Source: Candidatus Poribacteria bacterium
GTDB lineage: Bacteria; Poribacteria; WGA-4E; PCPOR2b
Direction: 5' to 3'
DNA: 47,843 bases
Assembly: GCA_022826645.1 (NCBI GenBank)
Contig: JAJDUM010000025.1
Location: 1-47,843 of the forward strand
Made by a program: the position numbers and the translations under genes. Shown in pieces: positions 8,577 through 17,621 of this stretch. The notes beneath the pieces are model-generated. The model had not been told where the DNA came from, ran no database searches, and was given only the letters and a program-made list of their open reading frames with translations. Every line of letters begins with the position of its first letter. Position 1 is the first letter of the stretch.

Positions 8577-9641
8577 ATGAGAGGAAAATTAACGCTCTTA
8601 CTGACAGCAGCAGTTTTCATACTGCTCGGTTGTGCCCGAAATTCGGGGGTAGTTAATGCACAAGCACGGGTACAAGATTATCCCGGTGACCAAATCCTCA
8701 CAGCCCTCCCGTACGACGCGATTTCTGCAATCCTACATCCAGAATTTGTCTCTGCCACCGAAGCAAGAATAGGAGACGACTCGCCAGTTATTGGCGTCAG
8801 TTTTAACGGCGACAGCCGTGCCTATTCTATCTATCTACTGAACGGACACGAAATCGTCAATGATGAGGTTGGTGGCGTCAAGATTGCCACAACTTGGTGA
8901 CCGCTCTGCAAGACGGCTATCGTGTATAGTCGCGAACTTGACGGAGAGACGTATACGTTTGGCGTATCCGGCAAACTCTTACGCGATGCGCTGCTTATGT
9001 ATGACCGCCAAACTCGTTCACTCTGGTCGCACATTACCGGTGAAGCGGTGGCAGGTGAACTCAAGGGCAAGCGGTTAAAGATGTTGGCCGGTACGCCGCG
9101 AATCAACTGGAAGGATTGGAAACGCAACCACCCTTTGACGAAGGTACTCTCCGTGCCAAGCGATCCTCGCCGCCCAGAGAAGCTGCGCCAAGATCCGATA
9201 GTAGATAACTACGCCCAATACCATGCCAGTCCTATCGCGGGTATAAGTGGCACACGATATACCGACGACCGCCTGATGGACAAAGCGTTGGTTGTTGGCG
9301 TCCGCGTCAATGAAAGCTATCGTGCTTATCCCTTTAGATCTTTTAGGAGAAGATCAGTCATCAACGACGAAGTAGGCAACGCCCCTGTGTTAGCCTTTCA
9401 CGATTTGAAGTCAAAGGCCACCGCCGTTTTTCTTCGTATTGTGAACGGGCAAACGTTGACATTTGAACAGGCACGAGGCTACATTGTTAAAGATACTACT
9501 ACGAAGACAACGTGGAACCTTGTCACAGGAATAGCAACCGAAGGCAAACTTATAGGACACACGTTAGAGCGATTGCCAGCGATGAATATTTACTGGTTTG
9601 CCTGGGCGCGCTACCATCCTGATACAACTGTCTATAAATAA
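8577..9641 (+). CDS. DUF3179 lipoprotein with in-frame TGA: candidate selenoprotein
   Basis: One continuous 354-codon frame interrupted by a single TGA at 8898-8900. Both halves are in the same frame and both match DUF3179: HEIVNDEVGGV before the stop, then FGVSGKL, LLMYDRQT, SLWSHITGEAV after it. In the family the central motif is T-Y/W-CPLC. Here it reads TTW, then TGA, then PLC, so the TGA replaces exactly the first Cys (residue 108) of a CxxC motif, giving UxxC if read as selenocysteine. A hairpin with GU in its loop starts nine bases after the TGA. The N-terminus (1-19, ending LLGC) is a lipoprotein signal, so the motif would lie outside the cytoplasm. TGA serves as a normal stop for other genes in this window, for example hprK and lptA. 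The alternative is a nonsense mutation. Confidence 0.7.
8909..8940 (+). promoter_or_regulatory. SECIS-like hairpin after the DUF3179 UGA
   Basis: Upper stem of seven pairs, CGGCTAT (8914-8920) with ATAGTCG (8926-8932, one G-U pair), closing a five-base loop CGTGT. A lower stem CAAG (8909-8912) pairs with CTTG (8937-8940), with an asymmetric internal loop between. The first loop G is 22 bases after the UGA. This is inside the range described for bacterial SECIS elements, whose apical loop carries a conserved G, usually as GU. It is in coding sequence, as bacterial SECIS elements are. Confidence 0.5.
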
Positions 9642-9654
9642 GGGGCTATCGCTC

Positions 9655-9678
9655 GTTGCCATGTGTATGTTTGGCAAC
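9655..9678 (+). terminator. Weak hairpin after the DUF3179 gene
   Basis: Seven-bp inverted repeat GTTGCCA / TGGCAAC with a 10-base loop, just after the DUF3179 stop codon. No T-run follows, so termination is uncertain. Confidence 0.25.
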
Positions 9679-9823
9679 AGTTCTTCGGTCAAGTTCCTGC
9701 CTTCTACTCCCCACATTTGGTATTATATCACAATTCCCAAACTCAATGGAAACGTTTGTTCTCTCGCAAGTTAGAGAGAAAATCGAATCGGAGAATTAAC
9801 TGTTCGACATCAACACTACACGA

Positions 9824-9852
9824 TTGCACAATTACCGGAAATCGAGTAAAAT
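9824..9852 (+). promoter_or_regulatory. Sigma-70-type promoter for the 9915 oxidoreductase
   Basis: TTGCAC at 9824-9829, a 17-base spacer and TAAAAT at 9847-9852, ending 62 bases before the ATG. The remaining sequence between 9642 and 9914 shows no gene. Confidence 0.6.
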
Positions 9853-9914
9853 TTCCGCGTGGCGTACTCAAGCGCCTAACCATAAATACTCTCAAAGTAA
9901 AAAGGGAGCTGCAG

Positions 9915-11012
9915 ATGAAGGATCGACTAAAAGTTGGCATTGTTGGGGCACGTAGAGGAGCCGGGCATATCCGTCCTTTCACGACCATAACAGAGACAGA
10001 AGTAACTGCCGTTTGCGACCTAAATGAAGATACCCTCCATGAGGTCGGAGAGCAATATGGTATCCCAAAACGGTTCACCGATTATGAAGCGATGCTCGCA
10101 GATGATATTGATATCGTCGTGCTGGGGACGCCCGAAAATCTGCATGTGCCGCAGTCTATTTCGGGGTTGGAGGCGGGAAAGCATGTGATCAGTGAGGTGA
10201 CAGCAGCCACGTCCATCGAACAGTGCTATGAGTTAGTAAGAGCGGTGCGAAAAAGCAAAACAAAGTATATGATGGCAGAGAACAAGTGCTATACGCGATC
10301 CGGAATGCTAATTGGAAACATGGTGCGTCAAGGTTTGTTCGGAGACATCTACTTTGGCGAAGGTGAATATCTCCATGACATTAAAGTGCTGCATCACGAC
10401 AGCAGTGGCAATCCGACTTGGCGATACTATTGGCAGGTCGGGATAAATCGGTGTAACTATGCGACGCACAGCCTCGGTCCAGTGATGGATTGGTTTGGTG
10501 AGCGGGTCGTTTCGGTGTGTTGTCTTGGGACTGGCGTGCGCACCGACCCGGAACACGCTATGGAAGATACAGTAATGATGCTGTGCAAGACTGAAAGCGG
10601 AGCTCTGATTAAAATCCGCATTGATATGCTCTCCAATCGTCCGGCGAATTCATACCTGAGTTTGCAGGGAACAAAGGGTTGTTATGAAGGCACACGTGGA
10701 TTGGGGGATGTAGAGAAGGTTTGGCTGGCAGATTACCATCAACCGGGTCAGTGGCAACCGCTTGCAGACTTTGAGGAGGAGTTCTTGCCAGAGAGTTGGA
10801 AAAACCCGTCGGAGGAAGCGGTAAAAGCTGGAGACGTGACCGAAGAGTACTTTGAGATGCGCGGCTTTGTTGATAGCATCATTAACGATACGAAGCCGCC
10901 CATCGATGTCTATGATGCTATGGATCTCACGGTACCGGGACTGGTTTCTGAGGAGTCACTTGCGAATGGCGGAAAACCCGTTGAAGTGCCTGATTTTCGG
11001 GAGATTGATTAA
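9915..11012 (+). CDS. Gfo/Idh/MocA family protein lacking the EKP lysine
   Basis: A 365-residue Gfo/Idh/MocA homologue. The start ATG follows AAAGGGAGC; a longer in-frame extension upstream has no support and would include the promoter. The Rossmann glycine motif is GARRGAGH (11-18). The usual EKP triad reads EVT (94-96), so the normally catalytic Lys is missing. The C-terminal domain keeps a His in NYATHSLGPVMDW, where family members position substrate or metal. Cytoplasmic, no signal peptide. Monocistronic with its own promoter. The lost Lys suggests altered chemistry or a binding role. A distinct subfamily using a different base is equally possible. Confidence 0.85.
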   Translation: MKDRLKVGIVGARRGAGHIRPFTTITETEVTAVCDLNEDTLHEVGEQYGIPKRFTDYEAMLADDIDIVVLGTPENLHVPQSISGLEAGKHVISEVTAATSIEQCYELVRAVRKSKTKYMMAENKCYTRSGMLIGNMVRQGLFGDIYFGEGEYLHDIKVLHHDSSGNPTWRYYWQVGINRCNYATHSLGPVMDWFGERVVSVCCLGTGVRTDPEHAMEDTVMMLCKTESGALIKIRIDMLSNRPANSYLSLQGTKGCYEGTRGLGDVEKVWLADYHQPGQWQPLADFEEEFLPESWKNPSEEAVKAGDVTEEYFEMRGFVDSIINDTKPPIDVYDAMDLTVPGLVSEESLANGGKPVEVPDFREID

Positions 11013-11014
11013 TC

Positions 11015-11407
11015 TGACTAAAGTTTGTACAATTTCCCGTAGGTTGGGTTGAACGGCAACCCACGGCGGCATGGTATCAACATAAACACACCTACCCTTG
11101 CCGAGATACGTCCGTCGCAGGAAAACGAAGTGAAACCCAACACGCCCCACTGTCCCAATAGGCGACACTGTCAGATACCTCTGAAGTTGGGTTTCACGCA
11201 CGCTTACAGAACAATGAGGTGACGTGAGTTCGCGCATCTGTTAGATTGTTAGAGCGTATGGGTTGGGTGCGGGTGCGTTCAACCCAACCTACGCGCTGGC
11301 GTATCCTTTTTTCTGCAAGTGAGGTACTTGGCAAAACACGCAGAAAAATCGAAGAACGCTTGACAACGCTACTTGCAATGCAACACAAATTGTCCAAAAT
11401 ACAGTAA
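11015..11407. mobile_element. Nested inverted-repeat element (MITE-like remnant)
   Basis: The outer ends are two facing copies of the dispersed motif (11015-11035 plus; 11387-11407 minus). Inside lies a 256-bp unit bounded by perfect 17-bp inverted repeats, CGTAGGTTGGGTTGAAC at 11038-11054 and its complement at 11277-11293. A further 9-bp inverted pair, TTTTTCTGC (11308-11316) and GCAGAAAAA (11340-11348), follows. No transposase frame is present. It fills most of the gene-free gap between the oxidoreductase and the porin-like gene. Confidence 0.6.
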
Positions 11408-11489
11408 TCTGAACTGCATAATGAATTAGAAGCATGGGCAGATCCTCAATTCCTTAGTAGCGTGTTTGCTGTTGCAGCTACCCTTCACC

Positions 11490-12899
11490 TCAGAAATTAA
11501 GTCTGAAACCGGCTTCAACTGAGGTTTTCTGAATTGGCTCAAAGTGTGTCTTACCTGTTGCACTTTCGATCCGCCGAAAACGGTATTCACGGAGAACAGC
11601 GACCTCAAACCTCGGAAAGATCTCATACCCGATTCGCACGATGAACGCGGATTTATTATCAAGCCGGAAGAGATCCTCGAAAAAACTCGGATCTTTACTC
11701 CCCTCCTTTTCTGGAAAACCGGAGTCTGGTTCGCCGATGTTGCGCTTGACGTAGAATGCTCGGAACGATGTCCGTTCAGCTATGCCAGATTCCGTGATTC
11801 CTAGGTATAATTTTGGTTCTGTGTTGGTATAATCTTCAAAAGTCGCTATGAGATTGACCTGCGGCACTGGTCTCACGGCGACCATTGAGAAGTAACCTCG
11901 TCTTGCCGGAGCGTCATCGTCCTCCTCATCCATCCCCAAAAAGTCAGGAGCGACACCTTTAGCGGCATCGTAGGTGTAATCAAAAATGGTTGGATAAAAC
12001 CCTGCGCCAAACGTGCGGTACTCCACCTTAAAGAGGGCTTGAGGAAGTGACATACCGATTCCAATCGCATTTCCCATTGCTACATCGTTTATCTCATCAA
12101 TTTCATCTGTTTTCGATCCCAATTTCGTGTTTAAGAAAGCTACGTCATCGTATATGTCCAAGCGCAGTGACTTGTTGTGAATGAGTGGGAATCCGATATC
12201 GACTCCCAGTGCGATAAGTGGATCTCCGCTCGAAATCAACTTCAGATCGGGTTCAATGTCCGTCAGATAGGTTGCGCCCAATTCAAGGCTATTAAGCAGC
12301 GGTATTCCACCCTCCTCCTGTTGCAAAGGCCGAACAAACATCCGTCCACCGAAAACAGTTGGTGCGCCAACATTATTAATAATAGTTTCAACTCCAGCCC
12401 TCTTCGTCTCCGTACTGAGATTTAGGCGCAAGCCACGACGATCATAGTTTGAGTAGCCCGACATGATGAACCCGTGCCCAATAGTGGCGTAGTCCAGTGC
12501 GCCGAACCGAGTATAAAATGACTCACTGAGATGGCCATAACGCACATAGCGCACAATCCGCAAGAGGGTACTGATATCGTCCCACGTCTCGCCATCCTTA
12601 GCAAGGAGCGTATGTTCGCCATCATCAGAGGAGTTATAAAGCAGCACAAGACCAAGTCCAAATCCGACTTTACCGAGATCGATCTCCGGTTGCAACTGAA
12701 ACTGTAGGAATGGTTCACCATTGATGAAGGTGAATCCAAGTCCCGAAAGTTCTCCGTGTCCCACAGCCATCTCTTCTGGATTCGGTGGTCCTCCGTATGA
12801 TAGTGCTGTCGCATCTCCCACCTCCTGCCCATAAGTTGCCAAGACAGAAACGAACCATAAAATCCCTACCCAAATGGCAATGTATTTCTTCCGATTCAT
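11490..12899 (-). CDS. Predicted outer-membrane beta-barrel (porin-like) protein
   Basis: A 469-residue protein with a typical signal peptide (charged MNRKK, hydrophobic core to about residue 20, likely cleavage before QEV at 25). Alternating amphipathic strands run throughout. The C-terminus VEAGFRLNF ends in Phe, the classic BAM recognition signature for outer-membrane barrels. An acidic loop (DEEDDD) lies near residue 325. I recognise no specific porin family. The ATG follows GGGAA. It is downstream of the 12981-16486 minus-strand genes but separated by 81 bases, so it may be its own transcript. Likely role: passive diffusion or an outer-membrane scaffold. Confidence 0.7.
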   Translation of the reverse strand: MNRKKYIAIWVGILWFVSVLATYGQEVGDATALSYGGPPNPEEMAVGHGELSGLGFTFINGEPFLQFQLQPEIDLGKVGFGLGLVLLYNSSDDGEHTLLAKDGETWDDISTLLRIVRYVRYGHLSESFYTRFGALDYATIGHGFIMSGYSNYDRRGLRLNLSTETKRAGVETIINNVGAPTVFGGRMFVRPLQQEEGGIPLLNSLELGATYLTDIEPDLKLISSGDPLIALGVDIGFPLIHNKSLRLDIYDDVAFLNTKLGSKTDEIDEINDVAMGNAIGIGMSLPQALFKVEYRTFGAGFYPTIFDYTYDAAKGVAPDFLGMDEEDDDAPARRGYFSMVAVRPVPQVNLIATFEDYTNTEPKLYLGITESGIAERTSFRAFYVKRNIGEPDSGFPEKEGSKDPSFFEDLFRLDNKSAFIVRIGYEIFPRFEVAVLREYRFRRIESATGKTHFEPIQKTSVEAGFRLNF

Positions 12900-12980
12900 G
12901 GATGTTCCCTTAAAGAATACTTCGTATACGTTCTTGGTAAAGTAGATAGGTCTCTCTGTCGGCGCGTGGTCGTGTCGCCT

Positions 12981-13532
12981 TTATTCAAAAACACGGAACA
13001 GAATATCAAAAACCGCGTGATCATCCACGCGATGGTTGAATGTATCCCGACACAGTGTTATTTTTCCAAGCCCACTTTGGAACTTGAGTCGGATTTTAAT
13101 CGCGGTACTCGGGATTAATGCATCAAGCGCAAAAACTTCATAGAAATCTTGTCGTTCTTCGGGTTCAAGGGTAATAGGGAGGCTGTTACGCAGTAAGCTT
13201 GGAAAGAGCACCGCGTGGGGGACTTGATATAACTCCGTATCTTGCCACCTATGCCCAATCTTCGCTTGAAACTGGCACGCTTGGACTGTAATAGGAACCT
13301 GATCGCCTTCGTTATAGATGCGGCACGAAACGAGAAAGAGCAGATGTCCGCCACGTGTAATGAAGCAGTTTGTCTGTTCTGTAAGTAGTTCGACCCTGCA
13401 ACCGCTTCCCTTTCGTCTTCGACTGTGGATCCGCCTATCAGTGCGATCTGCATAGAGGTCATAGATCCACTTAGAGACTACCAGTATAACAGCAATGATA
13501 CTGAGAATGAGGGCAATTGTCGCACGGTCCAT
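12981..13532 (-). CDS. Hypothetical membrane-anchored protein
   Basis: A 183-residue protein with one N-terminal transmembrane segment (about 5-24) followed by a very basic stretch (RTDRRIHSRRRKG). The rest is a beta-rich domain (ELLTEQ, then LLFLVSCRIYNEG, then ITLEPEERQDFYEVF) resembling an Ig-like or Ig-adjacent fold. I recognise no family. It lies 50 bases downstream of the DUF1854 gene in the same orientation, so it is probably co-transcribed with the ABC transporter. Ribosome binding site is weak. Function unknown; accessory to the transporter is a guess. Confidence 0.6.
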   Translation of the reverse strand: MDRATIALILSIIAVILVVSKWIYDLYADRTDRRIHSRRRKGSGCRVELLTEQTNCFITRGGHLLFLVSCRIYNEGDQVPITVQACQFQAKIGHRWQDTELYQVPHAVLFPSLLRNSLPITLEPEERQDFYEVFALDALIPSTAIKIRLKFQSGLGKITLCRDTFNHRVDDHAVFDILFRVFE

Positions 13533-13582
13533 TGGCGATTCAAGGTCCTAAGCAGGTACTTTTCCATTTTACGCTTTGTTCA

Positions 13583-14092
13583 TCAGATCTGCGTTTCAAG
13601 GAGGGTTATACTCTTTGGATCTAACTTATGATAGTTGACAATTTCGTATCGATTTCCGTCAATATCCCTAATCAGTATCCGTCCCCTATCAAGTGAGGTA
13701 ATGTCATTCCGAGAACGGAGATCGAAAGAAACGGATCCTACTTCAGTTTCAGCGTCCCACTCGGTGACGCCGAACCGTCCCGCAAGGTCGTGAATCTTTG
13801 TAATTTTTGGCATAAAATAGCATTTTTCCAACTCGTCCGCAAGAATCGTCCGATCCGCTTCTTTTAATTGATTTATGTCCTCAACCAAACCGAGCTCGTT
13901 TTTGTGGGCATCAAGTAAGCTGATATACTGATCCGGTTGGGTCAATGGAAACGTGCGCACCGGCTCAACCGGCGCGTGGACTGAACCGTCCGGCAGTTCT
14001 GCTTCAAGCTCTGCAAACTGGTTGCGACTAATTTTCAAGCGTTCGGGATCAAGAAATTGGACCTCATCTTCAATCTGAATGGGCTGCTCCAC
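13583..14092 (-). CDS. DUF1854 family protein
   Basis: A 169-residue DUF1854 homologue. The family pattern is clear: VEPVRTFPLTQPDQYISLLDAH, written here in parts, then DRTILADELEKCYFMPKI, then RSRNDI, and RILIRDIDGNRYEI near the end. I chose the GTG at 14092 because AAAGGAG lies 8 bases upstream; a GTG six codons earlier overlaps that site. As I recall, DUF1854 genes elsewhere sit next to an ABC exporter, often near cyanophycin genes. The same pairing occurs here, 27 bases after the ABC gene. No cyanophycin synthetase is in the window. Probably a cytoplasmic partner or regulator of the transporter. Confidence 0.8.
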   Translation of the reverse strand: MEQPIQIEDEVQFLDPERLKISRNQFAELEAELPDGSVHAPVEPVRTFPLTQPDQYISLLDAHKNELGLVEDINQLKEADRTILADELEKCYFMPKITKIHDLAGRFGVTEWDAETEVGSVSFDLRSRNDITSLDRGRILIRDIDGNRYEIVNYHKLDPKSITLLETQI

Positions 14093-14119
14093 GGTATCTG
14101 CTCCTTTCACATATTATTT

Positions 14120-16486
14120 CTACCACGCCCGAATCTTCGAGAGTTCTGTCTGTTTTTCGCACAGGTTGGCATAAGTACCGCCTTTAGCAATGAGTTCCTC
14201 GTGCGTACCAATCTCATCAACTGTCCCTTCTTTGAGGACGACCAAACGGTTGGCATGTTTGAGTGTCGAAAGACGGTGTGCAATTGCAAAGACTGTCCGC
14301 CCTTGAATCAGCCGTCCTAACGCCTCTTGGATTCTTGACTCGGTCTCCGTATCAACAGACGAAGTGGCTTCATCAAGGATGAGAATACGGGGGTTTTTGA
14401 GGATGGCACGAGCGATAGAGATCCGCTGACGCTCTCCACCAGAAACGCGCGCGCCTCTTTCACCGACGGTTGTGTCGTAGCCGTCGGGAAATTTAACGAT
14501 AAAATCATGAGCGTTTGCGGCTTTAGCCGCCGCGATAATCTCCTGACGCGTTGCCTCCGGTTTTCCGTAGCCAATATTGTCGGCGATGGTGCCCTCAAAT
14601 AGGAATGGATCCTGCAGCACCACACCAATTTGTCCTCTCAGAGACCTGAGTTCAATATCACGGCTATCATGCCCATCAATGAGAATTTCTCCTTCGCTAG
14701 GATCATAGAATCGGGTGACAAGATTGATGAGCGTACTCTTACCTGCGCCACTATGTCCGACGAGTCCAATCATCTCTCCCGGCTTAGTGGTAAAGCTAAC
14801 GCCGTTGATGGCGTTTTTCTCGCTATCGTAAGAGAAGAAAACGTCGCGAAATTCGACCTGACCTCGCATATTTGGAAGGTCAATAGCATCTTTACGGCTC
14901 GCAACACTAGGAGCCGTATCAAGGATCTCAAAGACCCGCTCAGCAGAAGTTGCGGCTCTGAGGAATCGACGGTTCATCTGAGCAAGCGTTCGTACGGGCT
15001 GCAAAAACTGGGTCATATAGGTCATGAATAGCGTAATCTCACCGAGCGTTAATTCTCCGTTGAGGATCTGACGTCCCCCAACCAGCCAGATCAGCACTGT
15101 TCCAATATAGGTCAGGAAAGTCATGATTGGCTGATAAAGGGTCCACAGCTTGGCGGCATTCATCTCCCCGTCAAAAACCTGATAGGTCTGTTCTTGAAAA
15201 CGGTCGACTTCGTATTTCTCACGGGTAAATGCCTTAACAACCCGTATCCCTGGAATTGTACTTGCCAAAATTGTGCTAATCCCGGCGTAGCGCCTCCACA
15301 GGACATGGAAAACCTTGTGCATTTTGTGTCCAAAGTAGAATGAGAACAGGATAATGAGAGGAATGGGAATCAACACCCAAAGTGCCAGCTGCCAGTTAAT
15401 GACAAACATGATAATGCACATATAGACCAATGCCATTGAATCGCCGATAATGTCCTGCAATCCTTCAGCGATAAAGTCTCGTAGCCGCCCGACATCCTGA
15501 GTAATGCGTGACATCAGATTTCCTGTCTCTCGCTGTTGGTAGAAATCGAGAGAAAGGACACTCATGTGCTGAAAGGCATCATTCCGCAATGTCAGGGTGA
15601 TACGCTGGCCGACCCACGTCATCATGTACCCCCGAACTGCTGAGAAAACTGCCGTGAAAACGTGCGCTCCGACCATCATAAGTACAATGGTTAGCAATTG
15701 TCCAAATGCGCCTGAATCAACCGGCTGTCCTCCTGTTACTGCCATCGTTGCAGGCACGAGGATGTCATCAATAAGGGTTTTGCTCAGAATAGGAGGATAA
15801 ACGCCTACAAGTCGTATGACCAGCATAATTAGTAGCGCCGGCACAGAAACTTTCCAAAATGGGATCGCGTATCTTAGCAACCGAACGAGGAGTTTCCCTT
15901 TTTCGACGCAATTCGGGCAGACATCAGACCACCGTGGGATCGGACGGCCACAGGTTTCACATCGAGTCTTGTTTTTTCCGGCATCGACATACTTCCGATG
16001 TCGCTTAGATGTCTCCGCCTCTTCCGGCTTGATTTTGTCAATCAACGCTTCGATTTCCGGCGTTGCCTCGGCAAACTTAGGCGCGAACCGCTTGGAGTAG
16101 CGCGCGACTTCAAATGCGCCCTCTGACGTCCGCACTTTCATGTAGTTATTGCCATGCAACTCTCGTATTTCGATCTGGTCAATGGCTTCGAGGGCGATGT
16201 TTCGGACTTCAGGTGTAGGTGCACCGTTTTGGTTAAAAGCGAGTAGACGCTTTTCGGTCGCTAACACCCAATCTGTTCCGTAAGTGCCATTAAACTGTAG
16301 GTCTGTTGAAATAGCAACTCTGATTTCTTCTTCGCTTTCTAGCAAATCTTCAAGCTGCCCTTGCAGTGTTTCTGGAACTTCCTCTAAAGTTGTCATTTCT
16401 AGATCGGACCGCCTAGCATTATTTCTGCTGCCAGCAGAGCGAGCCATCCGATGCATGTCCCGTCTAGAAAATCCCCCACTATGCAT
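14120..16486 (-). CDS. ABC exporter with PH-like and zinc-ribbon N-terminus
   Basis: A 788-residue half-transporter fused to an unusual N-terminus. Residues about 30-150 look like a bacterial PH-like domain (WVLATEKRLLAF, then IDQIEIREL). A zinc ribbon follows with Cys176, Cys179, Cys190 and Cys193. A six-helix ABC type-1 membrane domain spans roughly 205-500. The ATPase domain has Walker A GHSGAGKST, signature VSGGERQ, Walker B ILILDEATSS and H-loop AHRLS. The chosen ATG has AGGAGGT 8 bases upstream; a 41-codon extension is unsupported. As a half-transporter it should homodimerise. It is partnered with DUF1854. Substrate is unknown; lipid or peptide export is typical for the fold. Confidence 0.92.
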   Translation of the reverse strand: MHSGGFSRRDMHRMARSAGSRNNARRSDLEMTTLEEVPETLQGQLEDLLESEEEIRVAISTDLQFNGTYGTDWVLATEKRLLAFNQNGAPTPEVRNIALEAIDQIEIRELHGNNYMKVRTSEGAFEVARYSKRFAPKFAEATPEIEALIDKIKPEEAETSKRHRKYVDAGKNKTRCETCGRPIPRWSDVCPNCVEKGKLLVRLLRYAIPFWKVSVPALLIMLVIRLVGVYPPILSKTLIDDILVPATMAVTGGQPVDSGAFGQLLTIVLMMVGAHVFTAVFSAVRGYMMTWVGQRITLTLRNDAFQHMSVLSLDFYQQRETGNLMSRITQDVGRLRDFIAEGLQDIIGDSMALVYMCIIMFVINWQLALWVLIPIPLIILFSFYFGHKMHKVFHVLWRRYAGISTILASTIPGIRVVKAFTREKYEVDRFQEQTYQVFDGEMNAAKLWTLYQPIMTFLTYIGTVLIWLVGGRQILNGELTLGEITLFMTYMTQFLQPVRTLAQMNRRFLRAATSAERVFEILDTAPSVASRKDAIDLPNMRGQVEFRDVFFSYDSEKNAINGVSFTTKPGEMIGLVGHSGAGKSTLINLVTRFYDPSEGEILIDGHDSRDIELRSLRGQIGVVLQDPFLFEGTIADNIGYGKPEATRQEIIAAAKAANAHDFIVKFPDGYDTTVGERGARVSGGERQRISIARAILKNPRILILDEATSSVDTETESRIQEALGRLIQGRTVFAIAHRLSTLKHANRLVVLKEGTVDEIGTHEELIAKGGTYANLCEKQTELSKIRAW

Positions 16487-16877
16487 TAAAAAAACCTCCT
16501 TGCTGAAAAACAAAAGCGAAAACCGCGTCGACGATTTTTTTGCACGGTCTTTTTTGGACGATGGAGCCCAGAAAATGTTGAGGAGAAATTGGGGGATGGT
16601 ACAAAGCAATAGGTAAAATCGGCAAAGATTCAGAGAAGTGGAGGAAGTTGAATTTTCGCGGATAAGAGGTGCGATTGGAGGAAGGATCGGACTACTGTGT
16701 CTACGATTTCCGAAAGGACAGGATGATTCCAGCGTACAATTATCGACTCACGGTGCATAAGGCTAAAAACCTTCATTGGAACTCGGTTGAGCCGACAGCA
16801 CCGGAGCCTATGTTTATCCTGAGACGGGGAGTAACCTACAACCACAAATACCGAGAGTGGTAGGCGCATCGTCTGCA
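16487..16877. other. Gene-free spacer upstream of the ABC exporter
   Basis: Two overlapping reading frames on opposite strands (16669-16863 and 16630-16878) exist, but neither has a ribosome binding site or recognisable protein features. The stretch contains T-rich sequence and must hold the ABC operon promoter, which I could not pin down. Confidence 0.4.
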
Positions 16878-17621
16878 CTAGCAGCCGGTAGCAATAAATA
16901 TTGCAACCTTCTGAACCATATTACCGTCCTTCGCCATTGAAGAAAGGAATAGCATCGGAGCAGCATATACGGCGTAATGTGGGGTTGCGTCAATGACGAA
17001 ATCTAATTGAGCGTCCCCATCTATATCGCCTGCCCAAAGGAGGGTGGGTATAGCACCAGTTGTTGAATTGTATGCGAGAAGTTCCTGAGATAACTGTCCG
17101 TTCGATAGCTCGACACTATAGTTTTCCAACGAAGTAAAGCCGTTTGGCCCTATATCTCCTTCGCCATAAGCTGTCAGATTATACTCATTTTTGCCGTCCA
17201 ATCCGAGGTCAAGGGACTTACCGGGACTCAGGACAGTTTGCTTAGTAGATAATGTCTTGATGAATTCGCTATTGGGTGCATCCAAACCCTTTATGAGAAA
17301 AAGTGGGCGGGCCTGCTCTTCCACTGACACCATTTTTCCGGTCTTCTCCCCGCGATTATCAATGAGGGGATCATAAACGGTTTCGACTGTAATCCTCGAA
17401 GGGATTAGCACATACCCATCAGATGTTGCGTACAGTCCCATCCAGACCTCACCTGATACTGCTGATACCTCGTCGCCGTGAAACGTCCCCACCTGCAAGA
17501 GTTGGATTTCAGATTCCGCCGGTGATGCCGCTGCGCGATCGTAACAACCAAACATGACGCAACAGATCCAGCCCGCCCAAAAAATAGACATTGTAATTGT
17601 GAATGACATACGAACTAACAT
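16878..17621 (-). CDS. Hypothetical secreted protein with Ca-binding-like DxDxD loop
   Basis: A 247-residue protein with a signal segment (5-25) ending in VMFGC, consistent with a lipobox. The mature part is beta-rich. Near the C-terminus WAGDIDGDAQLDFVID contains a DxDxDxxxD loop of the FG-GAP/dockerin calcium-binding type. It ends in ATGC with a final Cys. Start ATG at 17621 has AAGGAGG 9 bases upstream. No family recognised. It lies upstream of the ABC operon in the same orientation but 390 bases away. Likely an envelope lipoprotein of unknown role. Confidence 0.65.
   Translation of the reverse strand: MLVRMSFTITMSIFWAGWICCVMFGCYDRAAASPAESEIQLLQVGTFHGDEVSAVSGEVWMGLYATSDGYVLIPSRITVETVYDPLIDNRGEKTGKMVSVEEQARPLFLIKGLDAPNSEFIKTLSTKQTVLSPGKSLDLGLDGKNEYNLTAYGEGDIGPNGFTSLENYSVELSNGQLSQELLAYNSTTGAIPTLLWAGDIDGDAQLDFVIDATPHYAVYAAPMLFLSSMAKDGNMVQKVAIFIATGC

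Noticed and set aside
8877..8922. Reading the DUF3179 region as two genes or a frameshift
   Set aside because: Both halves share the same frame (the offset 8577 to 8922 is divisible by three), and the only interruption is one TGA at a conserved Cys codon.
16669..16863. Small plus-strand ORF in the gap before the ABC gene
   Set aside because: No ribosome site, no homology recognised, and an opposite-strand ORF overlaps it fully.
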